Source of the DNA: Owenia fusiformis | Taxonomy: Eukaryota > Annelida > Polychaeta > Sabellida > Oweniidae | NCBI GenBank assembly: GCA_903813345.2 | Contig: CAIIXF020000002.1 | Location: forward strand, 30,686,926 to 30,746,925 | DNA: 60,000 nucleotides | Direction: 5' to 3' | Shown here: piece by piece, positions 1 to 11,800 of the stretch | How positions within the stretch are numbered: the stretch's first letter is position 1 | How the letters are laid out: every line of letters begins with the position of its first letter | The notes under the pieces: generated by a model | Database searches by the model: none | Seen by the model: the letters and a program-made list of their open reading frames with translations, nothing else | What the model was told of the DNA's origin: nothing | Made by a program: the position numbers and the translations under genes

Positions 1-3000
1 ACTAAATCTCAAACAACTGACTTACCATCAACTGAATCTCAAACAACTGACTTAACAACTACTGAATCTCAAACAACTGAATTACCAACTACTGAATCTG
101 AGACAACTGACTTACCATCAACTGAATCTCAAACAACTGACTTGCCATCAACCGAATCTCAAACAACCGACTTACCAATTACTGAATCTCAAACAACTGA
201 CTTACCGTCTACTGAATCTCAAACAACTGGCTTGCCATCTACTGAATCTCAAACAACTGAACTACCAACTACTGAATTTCAAACAACTGACTTACCATCA
301 ACTGAATCTCAAACAACTGACTTAACATCAACTAAATCTCAAACAACTGACTTACCATCAACTGAATCTCAAACAACTGACTTAACAACTACTGAATCTC
401 AAACAACTGAATTACCAACTACTGAATCTGAGACAACTGACTTACCATCAACTGAATCTCAAACAACTGACTTACCATCAACTGAATCTCAAACAACTGA
501 CTTTCCAACCACTGAATCTCAATCAACCGACTTACCAACTACTGAATCTCAAACAACCGACTTACCAACTACTGAATGTCAGACAACTGAATTACCAACT
601 ACTGAATCTCAAACAACTGACATACCAACAACTGAATATCAAACAACTGAATTACCAACTACTGAATCTCAAACAACCGACTTACCATCAACTGAATCTC
701 AAACAACTGACTTACCAACTACAAAATTTCAAACAACTGACTTACCATCAACTGAATCTCAAACAACTGACTTACCATCAACTGAATCTCAAACAACTGA
801 ATTACCAACTACTGATTCTCAAACAACCGGCTTACCAACTACTGGATATCAAACAACTGACTTCCCAACTACTGAATCTCAAACAACAGACTTACCAACT
901 GCTGAATCTCAAATAACTGACTTACTAACCACTGAATCTCAAACAACTGAATTACCAGCTGCTGAATCTCAAACAACTGACTTACCAACTACTGAATCTC
1001 AAATAACTGACTTACCAACTACTGAATCTCAAATAACTGACTTTACAACTACTGAATCTCAAACAACTGACTTGCCATCAACTGAATCTCAAACAACTGA
1101 CTTACCATCAACGGAATCTCAGACAACTGAATTACCAACTACTGAATCTCAAACAACTCAATTACCAACTACTGAATCTCAAACAACCGACTTACAATCA
1201 ACTGAATCTCAAACAACTAACTTACCATCAACTGAATCTCACACTACCGACTTAACAACTTCTGAATCTCAAACAACTGACTTCCCAACTACTGAATCTC
1301 AGACAACTAAATTACCAACTACTGAATCTCAAACAACCGGCTTACCAACTACTGGATATCAAACAACTGACATACCCATTTCTTTGTCTCACACAACTGA
1401 CTTACCAAATATTGGATCTAACACAACTGACTTGCCAACTACAGAATCTCATACAACTGACTTGCAAAGTATTGAACCTCAAACAACTGACATACAAACT
1501 ACTGAATTTCAACCAACTGACTTACCATCTTCTGGATCTCACACAACTAACTTGCAAAGAACTGCAACTTACTCACAATTTTCTGAATCTCAAACAACTG
1601 ACTTACCACCTACTGAATCTCAGACAGCAGACTTAAAAACTTCCGAATCGAGAACAACAAATTTCCAAACTACTGATTCACAAATGATTGACTCGCAATC
1701 TACTGGATCTCAGACAACTGATTTACAATCTACTGATTCTCAAACAACTGACTTAAAAACTACCGAATCTCAAACAACTGGCTTACCACCTACTGAATCC
1801 CAAACAGCAGACTTGATAACTACCGAATCGAGACCAACTAATTTACTAACTACTGATTCACAAACGACTGACTTGCAATCTACTAGATCTCAGACAACTG
1901 ACTTGCCATCGACTGAATCTGAAATAACGGATTTGAAGACTACTGAGTTTCAAACAACTAATTCACCAGCCACTGAATTTCAGACAACTTACTCACCATC
2001 TACTAAATCTCAAACAACGAACTTGCAAACTACTGACTTGCCACCTACGACTTTCTTGCCATCTACTGGATCTCAAACAACTGACGTACAAACTACTGAA
2101 TCTCAATCTACTGACTCATCAGCTACTGACTCCACAATGACTGACTCGCCCTCTACTGAATCCAAAACAACTGACTTGCAAACTTCTGAATCTCAAACAA
2201 CTTATTTACCAACTATGGAATCACAAACGAATGACTGGCCATATAGTAGATCTCAGACAACGGACTTGCCGTTAACTAAATCTCAAACAACTAACTTGCA
2301 AACGACTGAATCTGGAACAACTTATATACCAACAACTGAATCAAAAACGACTTTCTTGCCATCTACTGGATCTCTGACTGACTTACAAACCACTGAATCT
2401 CAAACAACTGACTTTCTTGCTACTTCCTCACAAACGACTAACTTGCCATCTACTGGATCTCAAACAGCTGACTTGATATCTATTCAGACTGATTTACCAA
2501 CTACTGAATTCAAAACAAATGACTTGACCGCGACTCAATCTCAAAAAACTGACGCAACTACTGTATTTGTATTTCCAGGTTACTCTGTCACGTCAGCCGA
2601 GTATCCAAGTACAAGTGTGCAAACTACCCGACAAACACCGAGTACTGAATCTCAAACAACTTACTTGCCAACAAGTGACTTTCCTAATACAAAGCATCAA
2701 ACAACTGACGTATTAACTAATGAATCTAAAACAACGTACTTACCTACTACTGATCATCAAACAACTGAGTTTCCAGTTACTGAATCTCAATCCACTGACG
2801 TGCCATCTATTGGACCTCAAACAACTGAATTGCCAGCAACTAAGTCTCAAACCACTGACTTGCTATCTACTGAACCTCAAACAACTGAATTACCAATAAC
2901 TGAATCTCAAACAACTGACTTGCCATCTACTAATCCTCAAACAACTGATTTGCCAGCAACTAAATCTCAAACCACTGACTTGCCATCTATTGAACCTCAA

Positions 3001-3560
3001 ACAACCGAATTACCAATTACTGAATCTCAAACAACTGGCTTACCATCTACTAAACCTCAAACAACTGAATTGCCAGCAACTAAATCTCAAACCACTGACT
3101 TGCCCTCTACTGAACCTCAAACAACTGAATTGCCAGCAACTAAATCTCAAACAACTGACTTGCCATCTACTGAACCTCAAACAACTGAATTACCACAACC
3201 TGAATCTCCAACAACTGGCTTGCCATCTACTGAACCTCAAACAACTGAATTACCAATTACTGAATATCAAACCACTGACCCGCCATCTACTGATTATCAG
3301 ATAACTGAATTGCCAGCAACTGGATCTCAAACAACTGATTTAACAACTACCGAATCTACACCAACTGATTTGCTAAGTACTACATTTCTAAAAACTGAGG
3401 TGCCAACTACTGAATCTCAAACAACTGTTGCGCCATTCACTGCAACTGAAAGAACTGATTTACAAACCACTGAACTTCAATCAACTTACTTAGCTACGAC
3501 TGAATTCCAAACTGAAACTATAACAACAATCGCCCAAACATCAGAGGCATTAAGTACTGA
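1..3560 (+). repeat. Coding minisatellite, 30-bp unit (TTESQTTDLP), first mucin mega-exon
   Basis: About 119 tandem units of 30 bp encode ten-residue variants of TTESQTTDLP. Units are most uniform up to about 1350, diverge between 1370 and 2650, and become regular again as a 60-bp pair (TESQTTDLPSTEPQTTELPA type) between 2820 and 3260. Around 2570-2640 a non-repeat module, PGYSVTSAEYPSTSVQTT, interrupts the array. Because the unit length is a multiple of three, two frames stay open over long distances, which creates spurious overlapping ORFs. Confidence 0.95.
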
Positions 3561-6500
3561 GTCCCAACAGTTTCGATTCCGTGGTAATATTCCAGTCATT
3601 GATCGCATTTTTACATTGACATCTGGAAAGAAAAGTTTTGTGATGAGCGAGACAATACTTGCAGATGGAGTTCTTGTTGCAGTTGAAGCGTGGATAAATG
3701 CTCTGACGTCATTCCATGTTCAAATATGGAGGCCAGTGAACATATCAACTGCCACATATCAGCTTATTGCTGATGTTTTCATTGCAGAAGAAGATGTAAA
3801 TCTAGATTATTTTAAGGTAAATATTCAGCTTTAGGAATTCCATCGAAGATATCAAACTAGGAAAATGTATCATTTAATGATATTTACTTAATGAGAATAG
3901 AATAAATGGTTTGGGGTGCCTCTGGGGCCTCATTATGGGTGAATATACACTACAAGTGCTGTGCATTTCACGCCAAAACACAAATGATACTTGAATTCTA
4001 TAAGTCTATATACTTTGCATTCTTTTCAGTATGACATTCCTGCAGATCAGCAAGTCGACATATCTTCAAATGACAGACTGGGATTTTATGCACCAGAGAC
4101 TCTCATTCCAATAGCGGCTGATATTGACCCTTCACAAACTGCCCTATATCAATTTGCTGAAGTGTCAGCGCCGATCGTGTCGGACAATCGCACATTCGAT
4201 ACCACACCTTTTCCGTTTATATTTTCCTTTGCAGTTGAAATTGACACAGGTAAATATTTACAATAATTCTATTAAGCATCGTGTAAAATATTTACGATTA
4301 ATGGATATCATAGTTCAGTGTCTTAATAGACCTTGTCATCATAATGTTACATATTTTTCTTGTGAGAGCTACTAACACAAAAGGGCTCGCTGATGATTTA
4401 ATGATTATATTATTCAAGGTTATCCTGTCACAACAGCTGAATATCCGAGAAGCTCTATGCAAACTACTGGAGCAACTGCAGTCTCAAAAACTGAATTACA
4501 AACAACGAACTTGCCACCTACAAATCCACAAACTACCGAATTTCAAACAACGGAATTATCAACTGCTGAATCTAGAACGAACTCACAAACTACTGAATTT
4601 CTAACAACGGGCTTGTCAACCATTGAATCCCAAACCACGGACTTGCCAACTACTGAATCTCAGACAACACATTTACCGACGACTAACTCTCAAACAACGG
4701 ACTTGCCAACTACTGAATCTCAAACAACGGGCTTGTTAACTACTGAATCGCAAACAACGGACTCGCTAACTACTGAGTCTCAAACAACGGACCTGCCAAC
4801 TACTGAATCTCAAACAACGGGCTTGTTAACTACTGAATCTCGAACAACTGACTTCGCAACTACTGAATCTCAAACAACGGGCTTGGTATCTACTGAATCT
4901 CAAACAACGGGCTTGTTAACTACTGAATCTCGAACAACTGACGACGCAACTACTGAATCTCAAACAACGGGCTTGTTAACTACTGAATCTCGAACAACTG
5001 ACGACGCAACTACTGAGTCTCAAACAACGGACTCGCTAACTACTGAGTCTCAAACAACGGACTCGCTAACTACTGAATCTCGAACAACTGACGACGCAAC
5101 TACTGAATCTCAAACAACGGACTCGCTAACTACTGAGTCTCAAACAACGGACTCGCTAACTACTGAATCTCGAACAACTGACGACGCAACTACTGAGTCT
5201 CAAACAACGGACTCGCTAACTACTGAATCTCAAACAACGGACTCGCTAACTACTGAATCTCGAACAACTGACTTCGCAACTACTGAATCTCAAACAACGG
5301 ACTCGCTAACTACTGAGTCTCAAACAACGGGCTTTTTAACTTCTAAATCTCAAACAACTGACTTGCCAACTAGTAAATCACAAACAACGTACTTGCCAAC
5401 CAATGAATCTCAAACAACATACGTGTCAACCACCTATTCTCAAACAACTGACTTGCTATATACTGGCTTGTCAACAACTGGATCTCAAACAACAGACACG
5501 GCAGCCATTGTATCTCCAACAACTGGCTTGCTATCTACTGAATCTCAAACAATGGGGTTGTCAACCACTGAATCTCAAACTACGGACATGCCAACTACTG
5601 AATCTCAAAGAACGGACTTGCCAACTAATGAATCTCAATCAACAGACATGTCAACCATTGAATCTCAAACAACTGGCTTTTTATCTACTGGATCTCAAAC
5701 AACAGACAAGTCAACCTCGGAATCTCTAGCAACTGGCTTGCCAACCACTCAGCCTCAAACTACGGACTTGCCAACTACTAACTCTCAAAAAACCGATTTG
5801 CCAAGCACTGATCCTCAAACAACTGCCTTGCTGTCTACTGAAAATCAAACAACAAATTTGCCAACTACTGCATCTCAAACAACTGGCTTGCAATTTACCG
5901 AGCCTCAACCAACTGACTCGCCAACTACTGGGTCTCAAACAATGGGCTTATTAACTTCTGAATCTCAAGCGACAGACTTGCCAACTACTGAATCTCAAAC
6001 AACAGACTTGCAAAGTACTGAATCTCAAACAATAGACTTGCAAAGTACTGAATCTCAATCAACAGACATGCCAATCTCTGAATCCCAAACAACAGGTTTG
6101 CCATCTACTATATATCAAACAACGGATATGCAAAGTACTGAACCAAAAACTCACGTGCCAACCACTGGAACTCAAACAGACTTGCCAACCACCGAACCTC
6201 ATATATCCGACTTGCAAACAACTGAATCTCAAACAGCGAACTTGTCAACTACTGAATCTCAAACACCAGACTTGCGAACTAGTGAATCTCAAACAACTGA
6301 CTTGCCAACAACTGAATCCAAAACAATGTCGTATACTTCTGCTGCTAGTATAACTTCGGACGCATTTGAAGGTACATCTAATAATTCTGGAATACATACG
6401 TCTGAAACAACAACTTCCTCAATAGGTACTACATTAGAAGTAACAACACATGAGAGCGAATCAACTGCGTTGGACATCATTACGACTGAGCTAACAGCAA

Positions 6501-8000
6501 CGGTTACAATTCCAATTGTCGAAGTAGTAAAGTTCAATGGCACAGTTCGGATCACAAAGCACAACGGAGAAGTTGCACAGTTCAACGCCTCCCTGAATGA
6601 CCCAAGTTCAGCATACTACAAGATGTTGGAAAACGAAACATGCACGGAAGTTAGTATTGTACTCTGATGGCAGTGATGCCTATGAACCATAGATTTAGTG
6701 CCTGGTTGATGCTTTTTGCATTGTATTGATGCTCATTGCATTGTATCGATACTCATTGCATTGTATCGATGCTCATTGCATTGCATTGATGCTCATTGCA
6801 TTGTATTGATGCTCATTGAATTGCATTGATGCTCATTGCATTGTATTGATGCTCATTACATTGCATTGATGCTCATTGCATTGTATTGATGCTTATTGTA
6901 TTGTATTGATGCTCATTGCATTGCATTGATGCTCATTGCATTGTATTGATGCTCATTGCATTGTATTGATGCTCATTGCATTGTATTGATGCTCATTGCA
7001 TTGTATTGATGCTCATTGCATTGTATTGATGCTCATTGCATTGCATTGATGCTCATTGCATCGTATTGATGCCCATTGCATCGCATTGATGCTCATTGCA
7101 TTGTTTTGATGCTCATTGCATTGTATTGATGCTCATTGCGTACACCAGCAAATGAAAATCCCAAACTTTGAGACTAACCCATAATTTCCACATCTTTGTA
7201 TTTTTCTAGATCGGCGTTGCATTCTCAAATTCCACATTCTCCGCTGTCTATTCATCTTGCTCTGTTATCGGATTTTCGGCAGGGAGCGTAATTGCCAATT
7301 TCGAATTAGGATTCTTACAATACACAAATGGGAATCTGACCAAGAGTAATCTAACCTCTGAAAGTGCTCAAAATGAGATGAGAGAAAACATAGCAACATC
7401 AATTACTTCAATTGAATTTGAACCAGTTACTGCAACTTTATCAGGTAAGCAACACCGACACCGACAATGTAACTGTAATGTGATATAATATAATATACTA
7501 TAATATAATGTAGTGAAGTGTAATGTAATGTTATGTAATGTAATGTTATGTAATGTAGTGTAGTGTAATATAATGTACTGTAGTGTGATGTGATGTGACA
7601 TGATGTTTAACCAATCTAAGAAAGGTCAACAATGATACATATTTTCAGATGTGAACGAGTGTTTAGAAAACTCTGACGAGTGCTCTGTGTTTGCTACGTG
7701 TACAAACACAGACCCAGGTTACAGTTGTGAATGCATGGAAGGCTACGTGGATAAGTCAGGGTCGGGCCTCCAAGGGCGGGTGTGTAGCGTTCCAACGACT
7801 ACCACAGGACCATTGTCTACCTTGTTCAAACTGTCATCTTTATCAACAACTCAAGAAGAAAACACAGCTGATCCAAAAACACCTGCGTCATCAACTGTTA
7901 CATCAGATCAGTTAACGTCCACGACCTCGCCATTGACAACGGATTCCCTGGTTACCACAATGGCGGCTGTCTTGACAACCGTGTTTACATCCGCGTCTAC
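1..8000 (+). CDS. Giant mucin-like secreted or membrane protein with SEA and EGF modules (partial, both ends missing)
   Basis: Exons read by eye: before 1..3816, 4030..4249, 4419..6649, 7210..7444 and 7649..beyond 8000. All junction phases agree (0, 1, 0, 1) and all introns are GT-AG. The reading frame is open to base 1, so the 5' end lies outside; the 3' end is lost in the N gap. The order is a long Thr/Ser/Gln repeat, a globular domain (about 3570-4249), a second long repeat, a SEA domain (about 6529-7440), a calcium-binding-type EGF (7649-7790), then more Thr/Ser-rich sequence. This architecture is that of large O-glycosylated extracellular mucins that line or coat epithelia. The repeat is very rich in hydroxyl residues and has few charges apart from regularly spaced Glu and Asp. 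No signal peptide or membrane anchor is visible in the window, so secreted versus membrane-bound cannot be decided. Confidence 0.85.
3561..4249 (+). other. Unnamed globular extracellular domain between the two mucin repeats
   Basis: The end of the first mega-exon (to 3816) and the whole small exon 4030-4249 encode about 155 non-repetitive residues. They include GVLVAVEAWI, FHVQIWRPVN, a run ending in SNDRLGFYAP, and IPIA. The alternation of hydrophobic and polar residues, with a QIWRP strand and a DRLGFY turn, suggests a beta-sandwich. I believe similar segments occur in large extracellular proteins of other marine invertebrates, but I cannot name a family. The donor at 3817 (GTAAAT) and the acceptor at 4028-4029 keep phase 0. 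Confidence 0.6.
4480..6340 (+). repeat. Coding minisatellite, second mucin mega-exon, with 90-bp higher-order repeat
   Basis: This is the same 30-bp family (TTESQTTDSL, TTESRTTDDA, TTESQTTGLL). Between about 4790 and 5340 the units form a nearly perfect 90-bp higher-order period of three alternating ten-residue types, which points to recent unequal exchange. Units after 5340 are more diverged. The exon opens with GYPVTTAEYPRSSMQTT, which resembles the module at 2570-2640 inside the first mega-exon. Confidence 0.92.
6529..7444 (+). other. SEA domain of the mucin (split by one intron)
   Basis: The end of the second mega-exon encodes FNGTVRITKHNGEVAQFN and a LENETCTE end (to 6649). The next exon (7210-7444) continues with IGVAFSNSTFSAVYSSC and FSAGSVIANFELGF. 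The order FxGTxRIT, paired Cys, then a GSVxx strand is the SEA pattern of membrane mucins. The Gly-Ser-Val-Ile-Ala stretch sits where cleaving SEA domains such as that of MUC1 have Gly-Ser-Val-Val-Val and self-cleave between Gly and Ser. Cleavage here is inference. The junction uses donor GTTAGT at 6650, an acceptable but less common form. Confidence 0.8.
6706..7139 (+). repeat. Intronic minisatellite, 20-bp unit, about 22 copies
   Basis: Tandem copies of ATTGATGCTCATTGCATTGT, with scattered C/T and A/G changes, fill most of the intron between the second mucin mega-exon and the second SEA exon. The unit length is not a multiple of three. Nothing suggests that it is coding. Confidence 0.95.
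7466..7605 (+). repeat. Low-complexity TAATG-type repeat in mucin intron
   Basis: Irregular repeats of TAATG, TAATATAA and TAGTG fill the intron between the SEA exon (ends 7444) and the EGF exon (starts 7649). The match to open reading frames on the minus strand is a by-product of the repeat. Confidence 0.85.
7649..8000 (+). CDS. EGF module exon of the mucin, followed by Thr/Ser-rich stalk, cut by the N gap
   Basis: The exon opens in phase 1 with DVNECLENSDECSVF and continues through CTNTDPGYSCECMEGYV to GRVC, giving six cysteines in EGF order. The D-V-N-E-C start and the later aromatic position are typical of calcium-binding EGF domains. A Thr/Ser/Pro-rich stretch follows and runs into the N gap. 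It is the continuation of the mucin described at 1-8000. Confidence 0.85.
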
Positions 8001-8500
8001 NNNNNNNNNNNNNNNNNNNNNNNNNNNNNNNNNNNNNNNNNNNNNNNNNNNNNNNNNNNNNNNNNNNNNNNNNNNNNNNNNNNNNNNNNNNNNNNNNNNN
8101 NNNNNNNNNNNNNNNNNNNNNNNNNNNNNNNNNNNNNNNNNNNNNNNNNNNNNNNNNNNNNNNNNNNNNNNNNNNNNNNNNNNNNNNNNNNNNNNNNNNN
8201 NNNNNNNNNNNNNNNNNNNNNNNNNNNNNNNNNNNNNNNNNNNNNNNNNNNNNNNNNNNNNNNNNNNNNNNNNNNNNNNNNNNNNNNNNNNNNNNNNNNN
8301 NNNNNNNNNNNNNNNNNNNNNNNNNNNNNNNNNNNNNNNNNNNNNNNNNNNNNNNNNNNNNNNNNNNNNNNNNNNNNNNNNNNNNNNNNNNNNNNNNNNN
8401 NNNNNNNNNNNNNNNNNNNNNNNNNNNNNNNNNNNNNNNNNNNNNNNNNNNNNNNNNNNNNNNNNNNNNNNNNNNNNNNNNNNNNNNNNNNNNNNNNNNN
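8001..8500. other. Assembly gap (500 N)
   Basis: Exactly 500 undetermined bases. A fixed size of 500 usually marks a gap of unknown true length. It removes the 3' part of the mucin, including any membrane anchor or stop. Confidence 0.99.
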
Positions 8501-8767
8501 CGGTTGTCAAGTCATTGTATTCTACGTTGCATGTTACTCATCAATTTATTTTCACATTACTTTTTATAGCATACGATACATGAAACTTATTTATTTATGT
8601 ACCGTTAGTATTTTGTATTACCAGGAACTAATATAGCCTATTCCCAAGAGCCTATTACACGACAAGGCTACTGGTCGCTTATTACTGGTCAAAGAACTAA
8701 TATAGCCTTTATAGCCAATATATATTATAATTCAATCAACTCCTTAATACATTTTCTTTGTTTTCAG
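8501..8767 (+). other. Interval between the mucin gap and the TRPC gene; contains a likely 5'UTR splice acceptor
   Basis: No coding exon is recognisable here. The sequence TTTGTTTTCAG ending at 8767 looks like a splice acceptor 35 bases upstream of the TRPC ATG at 8803. The channel probably has a non-coding first exon further upstream, possibly inside the gap or this interval. Confidence 0.5.
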
Positions 8768-8802
8768 AGCTTATCATGTAATCGGAGCATGCGATCTTAA
8801 CA

Positions 8803-11800
8803 ATGTCATCCCCGGGGGAAGGACCCTCAGACTCGCAAACCTCCCGGAACGGGAGTACCCGGAAAAACAAAGTAGCAAGTCGGGAAAACGGAATAGTCAT
8901 GAGGAACTGGAGTTCGCGAAGCTCAGCTCGCCCGATGCCGATTCCACTAAAGTCTCTCAACGAAGGCCATAGGATGGACCCACAGGAAAGGATCTTCCTA
9001 GAGGCCGCAGAACGAGGGGATAAACACACTATAATGCGTTGCTTGCAGGCTCAGCCACATGTTAATATAAATTGTACCAATATTTTGGGAAGATCTGCTA
9101 TTCAAATTGCGGTTGACAACGAAAATATTGAAATTGTCGAGCTGTTACTAAAACAAGATGGCGTTAAAATTGGTGATGCGTTGTTGTATGCCATCCGTGA
9201 AGGAGTGTACCGTATTGTGGAAATGCTTATCAATCACCCGAGTATTAGCCGCCATATGCTCGGGCCAGAATGGGCAAAGACTAAGATTCAGGGAGATGAG
9301 AGTTCTGATTACTCTCCTGATATATCCCCCATCATTCTAGCAGCTCATTGTAATCAATTTGAAATCTTACAACTTCTTTTATCTCGGGGTGCGCGAATAG
9401 ACAGACCGCATCAATTATCTTGTTCTTGCACGAGGTGTCGTGAACAAGTGAGTGACGATAGTTTACGACATTCGCTACTGAGAATACACACATATAGAGC
9501 GTTGGCAAGTCCAGCGTGGATCTCGCTAACCTCCCCAGATCCCATATTAACAGCTTTTAAGCTTTCATGGGAGCTAGAACTCCTGGCCAATAAAGAAAAT
9601 GAGTTTAAAGATACATATGTTGAGCTGAGTGAGAATTGTAAAAAGTATGCATGTGACCTTCTTGACCAATGTAGAAGTAGTGAAGAAGTTATCGCGGTGC
9701 TGAATAAAGGAGACGGACCGGATGATGACCCTGTCCTTGACCCTGAGAAACTAACCCTTGCCAGGTTAAAACTATCGCTGAAGTATGAACAAAAACGGGT
9801 AAGTAGTAATTATGTCTCTACAAAAAGTGTTGACACATTGTTGTAATCTCCAACTTTTTTATGGACGGCGTTCGGCGGTTGGTGTTTGGCGTTCGATGTC
9901 TGTAACAAATGGGAGTAGAAACATTTTGCAAATTACATCTCTGTTGGTCAAGGAATCTTTGTATATTTGGATGTTTGATCGATTTTTTGAAGTGCACCGG
10001 CCATCTTTGTCACTTAGATAATTGTCATTTCTATCAGTGTTTTAATTTGACTTTGCTTTTAGTAATTAGAGACATTTTCAGCCGTTCCAAAATAACGAGG
10101 AATGAGCTCTTTCATGAGAATTTTGTTTGAGATGTTAAAACGAAGAAATGAAGCAAATCTCTTCAATACCATTTTTCGTTAGTTCCGATTTAGAGAAATA
10201 GTGAAAGTACCCACTACCCCTAAAATGAAACTACCTGGCCTTACATGAAGGGCTGCATTGAGTAACGAATTGAGTCCTTTGAATGAAGGATGATAAAAAT
10301 GAAAAAAACTACATGTTATTTCCCAAAAATCGCCATTGCTATTTTTACGACGTCACTGCCGCCATTTATCCATATGAAATTGCAATTGGGGAAATGTTAA
10401 TTTAGTCGAAATTAATTGTATATATCTACAGGGTGTCCCAGAACTCATGAGAATTTTTTGAGGGAGATATAAGACATGAATGATTTTCCTTCAAATTAAG
10501 TGCACTTAATAAACAAATATTGAGGAATAACTGACATGAATTTCAGGCACGTATCTTTTATATTTCCGAATTTATTGACATTTGAATTCTACATCGCCAC
10601 AAACCCTGGAGTAGTCAGAGAAATACACACTTTACGTCACATTTTGATAATATTTACACAACTTCTCTACTCTAATAGCATTGTTTTCATTGAATTGTTT
10701 CAGAGTTTCAGTACATTAGTTAATAGGATCATACATATTCAGCTAACGTATCTCTACAGAGTTATTATAGCATATTATCTGCAGTTGATGTCGTCTTTTC
10801 AGCTACTCTACACATTCTCAAATTGTCCAATAGCCATTTTTGTAGGGTCCTCTGAAACAACATGACTCAATTCTTCCTCCGTTTCAGTGACATGGCTTAT
10901 TAATCTTTGTTTAATGTCCCCAAAGAAATCAAAAGTCTAGTAGAGCAAAATCTGGCAAGTATATGGAGCTACTATATACTGTGAAATCTCAATAGAAAGT
11001 AAATTGGATGCACTTCTGACATGCATGTAGTGACTTATTCACTGGTGCATTGTCAATATGCAAGATCATATTGGCTAGCAAATGGGGACATTTCTTTCAG
11101 TCCCTCAGGAACATGTCATTATGATCTTTCAGCAAACCAAATGTACAATCTGTTGATGTATTGGGTCTCTATCAAAGTTTATATATCGTTTTATCAAAGT
11201 GTATCATCAATATGAGAAAAATGCTGAACTAAGCTTCTACAAAAAAACATTGGTTTTATAGTTGAGAATTTGTATAAAATTGACAAAATTTGACATAATT
11301 TGTTGTATTTTCCTGATTACTCCGGGGTTTGTGGCAATGTAGAATTCAAATGTCAATAAATTCGGAAATATAAAAGATATGTGCCTGAAATTCATGTCAG
11401 TTATTCCCCAAGGTGTGATTAATAAGTGTACCAAATTTGAAGAAAAATCACCCGTGCCTTATATCTCCCTCAAAAAATTCTCATGAGTTCTGGGACACCC
11501 TGTATATGTAATTGTAAAAATACCATCCCGTTCATATAAGTATTGGGAATCGTAATGAAGAGCATTACATATACCTTATATACAGTATAGGCTTATCGCA
11601 GTGGATCAGGTGGTGCTCTTAAAATATAGTCGAAGTAATTAATTTCAAACAGAGCTGTATAACTGAGTACCTGATAAACTAGGGTTGTATTCATGTAATA
11701 TGCTGATGGTCATCTGATACTATGCTAATAAAGAACAGATAGGCCGTGTTTCATCGCTCAATTGGCGAAACAAAATCAACAGATCATCATCAGTTTCATG

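Noticed and set aside
1412-1636. Long alternative reading frames in the mucin repeats (also 2990-3304 and 5403-5729, and minus 5726-5938)
   Set aside because: The 30-bp unit is a multiple of three, so stop-free shifted frames arise automatically. Their Leu/Asn/Lys-rich or Ser/Trp-rich translations have no domain character.
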